NCBI GenBank assembly: GCA_937926025.1 | Contig: CALANQ010000498.1 | Coordinates: 1-10,767 of the forward strand | Reading direction: 5' to 3' | DNA length: 10,767 nucleotides | DNA from: an uncultured Acidimicrobiales bacterium | GTDB lineage: Bacteria > Actinomycetota > Acidimicrobiia > Acidimicrobiales > Iamiaceae | Shown: positions 5,658-10,767 of the stretch, one piece after another | Layout: every line of letters starts with the position of its first letter | Position numbering within the stretch: position 1 is the first letter of the stretch | Notes under the pieces: generated by a model | What the model was told of the DNA's origin: nothing | The model's input: only the letters and a program-made list of their open reading frames with translations | The model's database searches: none | Made by a program: the position numbers and the translations under genes

Positions 5658-5663
5658 AAGGTA
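5658..5663 (-). promoter_or_regulatory. Candidate -10 element of the tRNA gene (TACCTT)
   Basis: TANNNT on the minus strand, 11 nt before the mature tRNA 5' end, which would give a 5' leader of about five bases. A weak TTCGTG at 5682-5687 lies 18 nt further upstream as a poor -35. Confidence 0.4.
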
Positions 5664-5704
5664 GCAGGCGGGGGCGGTCGCCACGAACCCGGATCCCTCC
5701 TTGC

Positions 5705-6070
5705 CTACAGGCTGGCGGCGCCCAGGATCGCGGCGGCCAGCGCCGTGACCAGCAGGATCACGTTGATCACGATCTGGCGGTCGTCGGTGCTGGTGCGGTG
5801 GACGACGATGCCGCCGCACTGGAGCAGCACCAGGCCCACCGCAGCGGCCACGGCCAGGCCGGGAGCGGTGCCGGTCAGCGGCGGGAGGATGAGCCCGAGG
5901 GCGCCCAGCACCTCGAGCACGCCGATGGTGCGCACGAGCCCGAGGGGGACGCGGTCCACCCAGGCCATCATCGGGCGCAGCTGATCCGGGGTGCGCACCA
6001 CCTTCAGGACACCGCCATACAGGTAGGTGGCGGCGAGGAGGCCGGCGACGACCCAGTAGGCGATGGACAC
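5705..6070 (-). CDS. DoxX-like membrane protein
   Basis: 121-residue protein with four predicted membrane helices at about 4-22, 44-64, 70-90 and 100-119. It shows the family pattern near the N-terminus (YLYGGVLKVV, then the W-V-D-R-V-P-L-G-L-V-R loop) and LVRTIGVLEVLGALGLILP leading into helix 2, as in the short DoxX/DoxX_2 proteins. The length is usual for that group. DoxX-like proteins sit in the inner membrane and are linked to quinone or thiol redox stress in some bacteria; the reaction here is unknown. Start GTG 6070 has only a distant GGAG. It is divergent from a TetR regulator across 149 bp that hold a perfect inverted repeat next to its likely -10, so it is probably that regulator's target. 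Confidence 0.8.
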   Translation of the reverse strand: MSIAYWVVAGLLAATYLYGGVLKVVRTPDQLRPMMAWVDRVPLGLVRTIGVLEVLGALGLILPPLTGTAPGLAVAAAVGLVLLQCGGIVVHRTSTDDRQIVINVILLVTALAAAILGAASL

Positions 6071-6148
6071 GGCGGGACGGCTCCGTTGACGAGGCGAGGT
6101 GGCTGGGTCGTCGACCTTTGAGGCACTCGTCGGCCCGACGACACCGGC

Positions 6149-6154
6149 ACCTTA
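6149..6154 (-). promoter_or_regulatory. Candidate -10 hexamer TAAGGT for the DoxX-like gene
   Basis: TANNNT on the minus strand directly adjacent to the inverted repeat at 6155-6171, predicting a start near 6142 and a leader of about 70 nt. No good -35. A repressor bound to the repeat would sit in the promoter spacer. Confidence 0.35.
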
Positions 6155-6171
6155 TTGAACACTTCGTTCAA
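6155..6171. promoter_or_regulatory. Inverted repeat TTGAAC-N5-GTTCAA, candidate TetR operator
   Basis: Perfect 6-bp arms around ACTTC, in the intergenic region between the DoxX-like gene and the TetR gene and distinctly AT-richer than its surroundings. The arm sequence is typical of palindromes found beside divergent TetR genes. It lies 49 bp before the tetR start and next to the DoxX -10. Confidence 0.6.
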
Positions 6172-6207
6172 AAGCGACCAGATCGTCCATGAAAGCTCGA
6201 CGGCAGG

Positions 6208-6213
6208 TAGGTT
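6208..6213 (+). promoter_or_regulatory. -10 hexamer TAGGTT of the TetR gene (leaderless)
   Basis: TAGGTT is followed by six bases and then GTG 6220, so the transcript should begin at the start codon. No Shine-Dalgarno sequence precedes the gene and no -35 match is visible. Confidence 0.45.
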
Positions 6214-6219
6214 GGGTGT

Positions 6220-6810
6220 GTGACCGACAGCCTCGACCCCCGGGTGCGCCGCACGCAGCGCGACGTCACCGATGCGGTGGCGGGGCTGCTGGCGTCGGAC
6301 GGCTGGTCGGCCGTGACCCACGCCGAGGTGGCGAAGCGCTCCGGCTACGCCAAGGCCACCATCTACGGCCACTGGCCCACCCGGCTCGATCTGATCCGGG
6401 CCGGCTTCGGGCAGCTGTGCGCACCCGGTGACCACGCTCCCCCGACGGGTGACCTCCGAGCCGACCTGGTGCGGGACCTCGCGGACTTCGCCCGGGACCT
6501 CACCGACGGCCCCCTCACCCGCTTGGTCGGCGGGGTGCTGGAACGAGCGGGCACGGACCCGGCGGTCGACGAGCTCCGCCAGCAGCTCATCGACGAGGGC
6601 GCCAGCGGCGTCACGGCGGTCCTCGACGCCCACCTGGACCGCAAGGACGCCCAGGCCGCCCTCTCGCTGCTGATCGGGGGCGTGCTCTACCGGGTCGCCC
6701 TCGAAGGCAAGCGCCTGTCCCGGCCCGCCGTCGAGGACCTGGTCGATCGAGTGCTCGCCACGGTCACAGATCGGCACCCGAAGATCACGGGCGCAGGGCG
6801 AGCACCTTGA
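6220..6810 (+). CDS. TetR/AcrR-family transcriptional regulator
   Basis: 196 residues, the usual length for the family. The N-terminal DNA-binding domain spans about 10-58. Its helix-turn-helix is THAEVAKRSGYAKATIYGHW (33-52), with the characteristic A-K-A-T-I-Y-x-H-W recognition helix and the following PTRLDLI. The C-terminal 130 residues are an all-alpha ligand-binding/dimerisation domain of the type with L-I-G-G-V-L-Y-R near 160. The ligand cannot be predicted. It starts at GTG 6220; an overlapping out-of-frame ORF just upstream is a shadow. By position it probably represses the divergent DoxX-like gene through the inverted repeat at 6155-6171 and may control itself. Its last 26 bp overlap the end of the convergent nucleotidyltransferase gene. 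Confidence 0.9.
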   Translation: MTDSLDPRVRRTQRDVTDAVAGLLASDGWSAVTHAEVAKRSGYAKATIYGHWPTRLDLIRAGFGQLCAPGDHAPPTGDLRADLVRDLADFARDLTDGPLTRLVGGVLERAGTDPAVDELRQQLIDEGASGVTAVLDAHLDRKDAQAALSLLIGGVLYRVALEGKRLSRPAVEDLVDRVLATVTDRHPKITGAGRAP

Positions 6811-7321
6811 CGATCCGGGGATCCGACGCGCCGAGGTAGTCGACCAGCACGCCGGTGACCCGGTCGACATCGAGGGTGCCGGCCGCCGCCATGGCCTCGA
6901 GGTCGGCCCAGTCCTTGGTGCGGTCGAAGAAGGCCTTGAACACGGCCACGTCATCGCAGCCGAGGAACGGCACGTCGGTCCCGGCGAACGACTCGGTGCG
7001 GCAGCGGCCGGCGACGGCCCGGTGGAAGTCCGTGGTGTCCAGGAACACGTCGACGGGCGTCTCGTCCCAGTGCAGGCGCGCCTGGCCGTCCCGGCGGAGC
7101 AGGACGAGGTCCTCGTCGGTCCAGGTCACCTCGTCGGGCAGGCCGTCGAGCAGCTGGTCGAGCTGGTCGACGCCGACGAACACGTTGACGTCGATGTCGA
7201 TGGTGCCGCGCGCCTGCTGGGTGCACCACGCCAGGGCCAGGGCGCCACCGAACGCGTGCGGGAGACCGGCGTCGTCGAGGTGGCGGTGCAGGGCGATGAT
7301 CTTCGCCGGCAGGGACATCAC
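6785..7321 (-). CDS. Nucleotidyltransferase-fold protein, probable toxin of a TA-like pair
   Basis: 178 residues, soluble. FGGALALAWCTQQARGTIDIDV carries the nucleotidyltransferase signature: G25-G26 in the first loop, then the R-x-T-x-D-I-D unit with acidic pair D42 and D44. A third acidic strand follows as TPVDVFLDTTD (D91/D95). This order matches AbiEii/MNT-type small nucleotidyltransferases, whose toxin members transfer nucleotides to RNA or proteins. It starts at GTG 7321, overlapping the HTH gene stop by four bases, with ATG 7318 as the alternative; either way translation is coupled to that gene. Gene order (DNA-binding protein first, enzyme second) and the shared palindromic promoter support a toxin-antitoxin reading. 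A non-toxic regulator-transferase pair remains possible. Confidence 0.75.
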   Translation of the reverse strand: MMSLPAKIIALHRHLDDAGLPHAFGGALALAWCTQQARGTIDIDVNVFVGVDQLDQLLDGLPDEVTWTDEDLVLLRRDGQARLHWDETPVDVFLDTTDFHRAVAGRCRTESFAGTDVPFLGCDDVAVFKAFFDRTKDWADLEAMAAAGTLDVDRVTGVLVDYLGASDPRIVKVLALRP

Positions 7322-7632
7322 GACCGGCCGAACACCGGGGCGGTCAGGTACCGGGCGTCCCGGGCCGGGAACAAGGCGGCCAGCTCCAGCACCTCGACCA
7401 GCTCGCGGCCCCGCGCCTCGCCGTCGACGCCGCCGACCGCCCGGCGCAGCTCGGGCCCCAGCTCGAAGCCGGCGGCCCGCAGGATCCGCACGAACGTCTC
7501 GAACGAGGGCTCCTTGCGGCCCGCCTCGTAGGCGGCGATGGCCGAATGGGAGGTGCCGGCGGCCCGCCCCAGGTCCCGCAGGGACAGGTCGGCTCGGTGC
7601 CGTGCGGTCCGGATCAGGGTTCCTGCTTCCAC
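7318..7632 (-). CDS. XRE-type helix-turn-helix regulator, probable antitoxin
   Basis: 104 residues from GTG 7632. Residues 3-58 are a Cro/CI-type HTH domain: TLIRTARHRADLSLRDLGRA, then AGTSHSAIAAYEAGRKEPSF with the S-x-x-A-I-x-x-Y-E-x-G-R-K-x-P signature, then FVRILRAAGFEL. The remaining 45 residues (GELVEVLELAALFPARDARY-like acidic/hydrophobic tail) may bind the partner enzyme. The frame is open further upstream to a TTG at 7668, but that extension reads through the perfect palindrome at 7640-7661 and the TTG is better explained as the start of a -35 element, so GTG 7632 is preferred. It lies directly upstream of and overlaps the nucleotidyltransferase gene. Confidence 0.8.
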   Translation of the reverse strand: MEAGTLIRTARHRADLSLRDLGRAAGTSHSAIAAYEAGRKEPSFETFVRILRAAGFELGPELRRAVGGVDGEARGRELVEVLELAALFPARDARYLTAPVFGRS

Positions 7633-7639
7633 GACGCAG

Positions 7640-7661
7640 ATGGTATCCGATCGGATACCAT
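7640..7661. promoter_or_regulatory. Perfect 22-bp palindrome covering the promoter of the XRE gene
   Basis: The left half is ATGGTATCCGA (7640-7650) and the right half is its exact reverse complement (7651-7661), with no spacer. It fills the spacer and -10 of the promoter read on the minus strand, and lies seven bases before GTG 7632. This is a strong candidate operator for the XRE-type regulator and predicts autorepression of the pair. Confidence 0.8.
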
Positions 7662-7668
7662 GAGGCAA
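7640..7668 (-). promoter_or_regulatory. Promoter of the XRE/nucleotidyltransferase pair
   Basis: On the minus strand TTGCCT (7663-7668) and TACCAT (7640-7645) are separated by 17 bp, and GTG follows the -10 by seven bases. This is the best -35/-10 match in the window and predicts a nearly leaderless transcript. Confidence 0.6.
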
Positions 7669-7675
7669 CGGGTCA

Positions 7676-8356
7676 TCAGTCCAGGTAGACGGCCTCCACC
7701 GGCGGACCGTCGTCGGTGGAGGGCCCGTCCAGCACGAAGCTCCACACCACCCGCTCGGTGCCCGAGAGCTTCACGGTGGTCCGGTGCACGCCATCGAGCG
7801 AGCCCACCTCCACGGCATCGCGTGTCGACGGGTCGACGTCGTGGTTCCGGGGGATCAGCCCCACGGTGCGGTCGGTCGGGCTGACGATGACCACCAAGAG
7901 ACGGTCCGGGTCGTCCGACTGGCGCGGAACCGAGGAGTACATGGCCTTCGGGTAGGCCTCCATCTCGCCCCAGTGCGGCGCGCAGTACGCACCGCCACCC
8001 CCGCCCACCGAGGTGGTGATGCAGGTGTCGGCGCCGTCCTGGGTCACCTCCACCTTCCACAGCAGACCGGGATCGAGCTCGGCGATCGACAGCTGGGCCA
8101 GCTCGGTGCCGTCGGCGGTGACCCGCGGCTCGTCGCGCACGGCGGCCACGATCTGGCCGCCGCCCAGCGCCGCGACCCCCGCCACGAAGGCGATCACCAC
8201 GGTCTTCACGCTGCGACGCCGCCAACCGCTCGGCCGGCCCCGCTCCCCCGACCGCTCCCCCGCCCGCCGGCGGACGGCCGCGGCCGCCCCGTCGAGGTCG
8301 AGCCCCGACGGACGGAACCCGCCCAGGGCGCCACGAAGGTCGTGATCGTCGACCAT
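7676..8356 (-). CDS. Single-pass membrane protein, probable anti-sigma factor
   Basis: 226 residues. A short Arg-rich cytoplasmic N-terminus (1-49, with LRGALGGFRPSGLDLDGAAA) is followed by one membrane helix (about 50-72, VKTVVIAFVAGVAALGGGQ) and an external domain of about 150 residues with two cysteines, C112 and C125, flanking a Gly run. This layout, with the start overlapping the sigma gene stop by one base (TGATG), is that of anti-sigma factors that hold an ECF sigma at the membrane. There is no zinc-binding HxxxCxxC motif in the cytoplasmic part, so it would belong to the non-zinc class. The start is ATG 8356, well placed five bases after GGAGGAGGAG. The open frame continues upstream through the sigma gene and into the polymerase gene, but that part is not this protein. 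Confidence 0.7.
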   Translation of the reverse strand: MVDDHDLRGALGGFRPSGLDLDGAAAAVRRRAGERSGERGRPSGWRRRSVKTVVIAFVAGVAALGGGQIVAAVRDEPRVTADGTELAQLSIAELDPGLLWKVEVTQDGADTCITTSVGGGGGAYCAPHWGEMEAYPKAMYSSVPRQSDDPDRLLVVIVSPTDRTVGLIPRNHDVDPSTRDAVEVGSLDGVHRTTVKLSGTERVVWSFVLDGPSTDDGPPVEAVYLD

Positions 8357-8875
8357 CACCGCTCCTCCTCCAGGCTCGTCGCCAGCGCCTTGGAGGCCCG
8401 GCTCAGGTGGGTCTTCAACGAGTTCAGGGACACGCCCATCACGTCGCACGTCTCCGCTCGATCCAGCTCCAGGTAGAAGTGGCACGCCACCGCCAGCCGC
8501 TGCTTGGCGGGGAGGGCCAGCACCGCTGCCCGCACCCGCTCGCCCGCCTGGTCCCGCAGCGCCGCCGCCTCCGCCGAGCCCACCAGCTCCGGCGACGGCT
8601 CGGGCCGCGAGCGCGCCACCCGGGCCCGGCGCAGCTTGGACCGGCAGCCGTTCACCACCGATCGGGCCAAGTAGCCGGCGGCCCTCCAGGCCGGCCGCCT
8701 TCGGGATCATGGCGGCGAAGGCGTCCTGGACGACGTCCTCGGCGCCCGGCAGCCCACCGAGCACCACGACCGCCAGCCCCACCATCTCCTCGTACCGGGA
8801 CCGGAACAGGTCGTCGATCAGCGCCATCCCGAACGGCGCCACCACCCGGGTCTCCGCCTCCGCTGCCGCTTCCAT
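8356..8875 (-). pseudogene. ECF sigma factor gene (SigE-like) with a frameshift between regions 2 and 4
   Basis: Two frames together make one ECF sigma factor of normal length (about 173 residues). The first part, from about ATG 8875, gives MALIDDLFRSRYEEMVG, GLAVVVLGG and AEDVVQDAFAAM, which is sigma region 2 with the usual E-D-V-V-Q-D-A-F helix. The second part, in the other frame, gives YLARSVVNGCRSKLRRARV, then LPAKQRLAVACHFYLELDRA and VMGVSLNSLKTHLSRASKAL, which is region 4 with its DNA-binding HTH. The switch must occur between 8671 and 8709, because frame two has a TGA at 8707-8709; the most likely spot is the run GGCCGCCGG. One extra or two missing bases would explain it. It may be a sequencing error, a real inactivation, or much less likely programmed shifting. 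The true start could be a GTG up to about 40 nt further upstream. Confidence 0.75.
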
Positions 8876-8897
8876 CACCTGATCCACGCCCAGCGTC

Positions 8898-8907
8898 CCC
8901 ACGTGGG
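8898..8907. promoter_or_regulatory. Short perfect palindrome CCCACGTGGG
   Basis: Ten-base palindrome in the dnaE-sigma intergenic gap, just downstream of the possible ECF -10. It could be a regulator site or chance in GC-rich DNA. Confidence 0.2.
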
Positions 8908-8911
8908 TGAC

Positions 8912-8936
8912 AACGGGCTGCGGGAACCTCAGCTCC
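8912..8936 (-). promoter_or_regulatory. Possible ECF-type promoter before the sigma gene
   Basis: On the minus strand GGAGC (8932-8936) and CGTT (8912-8915) are separated by 16 bp, one mismatch from the classical ECF pattern GGAAC-N16/17-CGTT. Predicted transcription would start about 30 nt before ATG 8875. It lies in the gap after dnaE and would make the sigma factor self-activating. Confidence 0.35.
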
Positions 8937-8951
8937 GCCGTGGGGCCCCGG

Positions 8952-10767
8952 TCAGAGCAGGGCGCCCTGGCCCAGCAGGACGCGGAGCTCGCCGACGATG
9001 CCGCCGGTGGCGTCGACGCAGAACTGGTCGGGCAGGCGCAGGACCTTGCTCTCGCCCAGGTGCAGGAACACCTGGGACTCGCCGGGGAAGCGCTGCAGCA
9101 GGGCCTTGAGGTCCGACACGGTGCGCTCGTCGAGGCGGGCCGCAGACACCTTGAGGCGCAGCGGCGGGGCACCGTCGGTGATGCCCTCGAAGATCTCGAC
9201 GTCCATGGCAATGAACTTGGCCTCGTCGTCGCGCTTGTCGACCCGGCCCTTCAGCACGATGACGGCATCGTCCGCCAGCATGTGGCCGATGTCGTGCATG
9301 GTCTTCGGGAAGACCATGACCTCGATGGAGCTCTGCAGGTCCTCGAGGATGAAGACGGCCATCAGGTCGCCCTTCTTGGTCCACTTGCGCTGCAGGTTGG
9401 TGATGACGCCGCCGATGCTGCGCATCGACCCGTCCTCCAGCTCGCCAAGCTCGTCGATGGTGTGGTCCACCTTGCGGCGCAAAGCCGCCTCCGCCCCCAT
9501 CAGGGGGTGGTCGGACACGTAGAGGCCGAGCATCTCCTTCTCGAACTTGAGCTGCTCCTTCTTCTCGAAGTGCAGGTCCGGGATCTTGGCCTTCTCGCTG
9601 AAGCCGCTGCCCCCCACGTCCTCGACGTCGCCGAACAGGCTCATCACGCCCATGTCCCGCTCCTTGCGGCGGGCGACGGTGGCGTCGACGATCTGCTCGA
9701 ACACGGCGAGCAGGCCGCGACGAGGGTGGCCGACCGAGTCGAAGCCGCCCGCCTTGATGAGCGACTCCAGCAGCTTCTTGTTGAGCACGGTCATGTCGAC
9801 GCGCTCGCAGAAGTCGTAGAAGTCGGCGAAGGGGCCGTTGGCGTCGCGCTCCTCGACGATCTTGGCCACCAGGCCCTCGCCCACGTTGCGCACGGCCGAC
9901 AGGCCGAAGGGGATGACCTCGGTCCCGTCGTCGAGCTTGGCCGCCACGAAGTCCGACATCGACCGGTTCACGTCGGGCACCAGCACCGGGATCTTCATGG
10001 TGCGGCACTCGTTGAGGTACACCGCGGCCTTGTCCAGGTTGGTCTTGACGCTGGTGAGCAGCGCCGCCAGGTACTCGACCGGGTAGTGGGCCTTCAGGTA
10101 CGCGGTCTGGAACGTGACCACGCCGTACCCGAACGAGTGCGACTTGTTGAAGGCGTAGTTGGCGAAGCCCTCGATGTTGTCGAACAGCGGCGTGCCGAGG
10201 TGCCCGTAGCCGGTGTTGGTGCAGCCGGCCTCGAACTTGGCCCGCTCCTTGGCCATGAGCTCGGGCTTCTTCTTGCCGCAGGCCTTCCGGAGGTTGTCCG
10301 CCTCGGCGAGGGTGAAGCCGGCGAACTTCTGGCTCACCCGCATCACGGACTCCTGGTAGATCATCAGCCCGTAGGTGTCCCCGAGCAGCTCCTCGGCGGC
10401 CGGATCGAAGTACTCGACGGGCTTCCGTCCGTTCTTCCGGTCGGCGTAGTCGTTGTGCATGTTCACCGACATGGGACCCGGGCGGTACAGGGCGATGAGG
10501 GCGGCGACGTCCTCGAAGCAGTCCGGGGCCAGCGAGCGCATGAGGGCGCGCATGGCGCCGCCCTCCAGCTGGAACACGCCGATGGAGTCGCCGCGGCACA
10601 GCATCTCCAGCGTCTTCGGGTCGTCGAGCGAGATGCTGTCGATGTCCAGGTCGATGCCGCGGAAGTCCTTGATCAGGTCGATGGCATCGGAGATGACGTC
10701 CAGGTTCCGCAGACCCAGGAAGTCCATCTTGAGCAGGCCCAGCTCCTCGACGCCGCCCATCTCGTAC
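8952..10767 (-). CDS. dnaE: DNA polymerase III subunit alpha, C-terminal half (5' end outside window)
   Basis: The frame is open to the window edge and ends at TGA 8952-8954, giving about 604 residues; a full DnaE is about 1,150-1,200, so the PHP domain, thumb and most of the palm lie outside. It begins at the end of the palm: LGLLKMDFLGLRNL contains the third catalytic Asp (codon 10722-10724). The fingers follow (GVFQLEGGAMRALMRSL, LIALYRPGPM, and GLMIYQESVMRVSQKFAGF with ADNLRKACGKKK, then NKSHSFGYGVVTFQTAYLKAHYP). A helix-hairpin-helix region and then an OB fold come next (IGGVITNLQRKWTKKG, with FILEDLQSSIEVMVFP). The C-terminal tail of about 90 residues is the tau/clamp-interacting region. 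It is the replicative polymerase catalytic subunit. No strong terminator follows; the downstream sigma gene starts about 76 nt later on the same strand. Confidence 0.97.
   Translation of the reverse strand, partial: YEMGGVEELGLLKMDFLGLRNLDVISDAIDLIKDFRGIDLDIDSISLDDPKTLEMLCRGDSIGVFQLEGGAMRALMRSLAPDCFEDVAALIALYRPGPMSVNMHNDYADRKNGRKPVEYFDPAAEELLGDTYGLMIYQESVMRVSQKFAGFTLAEADNLRKACGKKKPELMAKERAKFEAGCTNTGYGHLGTPLFDNIEGFANYAFNKSHSFGYGVVTFQTAYLKAHYPVEYLAALLTSVKTNLDKAAVYLNECRTMKIPVLVPDVNRSMSDFVAAKLDDGTEVIPFGLSAVRNVGEGLVAKIVEERDANGPFADFYDFCERVDMTVLNKKLLESLIKAGGFDSVGHPRRGLLAVFEQIVDATVARRKERDMGVMSLFGDVEDVGGSGFSEKAKIPDLHFEKKEQLKFEKEMLGLYVSDHPLMGAEAALRRKVDHTIDELGELEDGSMRSIGGVITNLQRKWTKKGDLMAVFILEDLQSSIEVMVFPKTMHDIGHMLADDAVIVLKGRVDKRDDEAKFIAMDVEIFEGITDGAPPLRLKVSAARLDERTVSDLKALLQRFPGESQVFLHLGESKVLRLPDQFCVDATGGIVGELRVLLGQGALL

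Noticed and set aside
7633..7668. TTG start for the XRE gene
   Set aside because: It would translate the perfect palindrome and promoter. TTGCCT fits a -35 with 17-bp spacing to TACCAT, and GTG 7632 begins right before the HTH domain.
8671..8709. Programmed ribosomal frameshift in the sigma gene
   Set aside because: No known slippery heptamer, in-frame stop pause or downstream stimulatory structure is evident at the switch; error or mutation is simpler.
8943..8950. GGGGCCCC palindrome after dnaE as a terminator
   Set aside because: A self-complementary 8-mer with no loop or T-tract; likely chance in GC-rich DNA.
7676..9211. A 511-codon open frame on the minus strand
   Set aside because: It is a composite of antisense-type shadow inside dnaE, sigma region 2, an out-of-frame run through sigma region 4 and the anti-sigma gene. 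The Gly/Ala/Pro-rich middle has no protein character.
8929..10599. A second 556-codon minus-strand frame over dnaE
   Set aside because: Arg/Gly/Pro-rich shadow of the DnaE frame, typical of GC-rich genes.

Overview
The window is GC-rich (clearly above 65% by eye), densely packed and uses many GTG starts. It carries a SigE-family-like ECF sigma/anti-sigma pair, secreted proteins with Thr-rich stalks, several probably leaderless genes and an actinobacterial-type replicative polymerase. This fits a chromosomal segment of a high-GC actinobacterium. A deep lineage such as Acidimicrobiia is my guess from overall flavour, not something proven here. I see no insertion sequence, integrase, CRISPR array or rRNA.

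Layout. 1-979 (+): the C-terminal part of a histidine phosphatase, translationally coupled to a small ParB/sulfiredoxin-like protein. 995-2621 (-): a likely ZIP metal transporter, a 75-aa Cys-containing protein and a class I methyltransferase. 2721-3317 (-): a secreted Ig-like protein, followed by a hairpin that may end its transcript. 3422-3718 (+): a small two-helix membrane protein, divergent from it. 3747-4800 (-): a lipoprotein with two Ltp-type repeats, the family of phage superinfection-exclusion lipoproteins, followed by an unknown small protein. 4956-5465 (+): a second, unrelated lipoprotein, divergent. 5570-5646 (-): tRNA-Val(GAC) with a strong terminator hairpin. 5705-6810: a DoxX-like membrane protein and a TetR regulator, divergent around a perfect inverted repeat. 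6785-7632 (-): an XRE-type HTH gene coupled to a nucleotidyltransferase-fold gene. This is a toxin-antitoxin-like pair whose promoter is covered by a perfect 22-bp palindrome. 7676-8875 (-): an anti-sigma-like membrane protein and an ECF sigma factor whose regions 2 and 4 lie in different frames. 8952-10767 (-): the C-terminal half of DNA polymerase III alpha (DnaE).

How it works together. Three small regulatory units stand out: TetR/DoxX with its operator, XRE/nucleotidyltransferase with a palindrome between the -35 and the start codon, and ECF sigma/anti-sigma with a possible autogenous promoter. The most unusual content is the Ltp-repeat lipoprotein and the XRE/nucleotidyltransferase module, both of which could have a role in phage defence or stress. 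The sigma-factor frameshift is either a real inactivation or a sequence error. Several genes have a TANNNT -10 hexamer 5-9 nt before the start codon, which implies leaderless transcripts.
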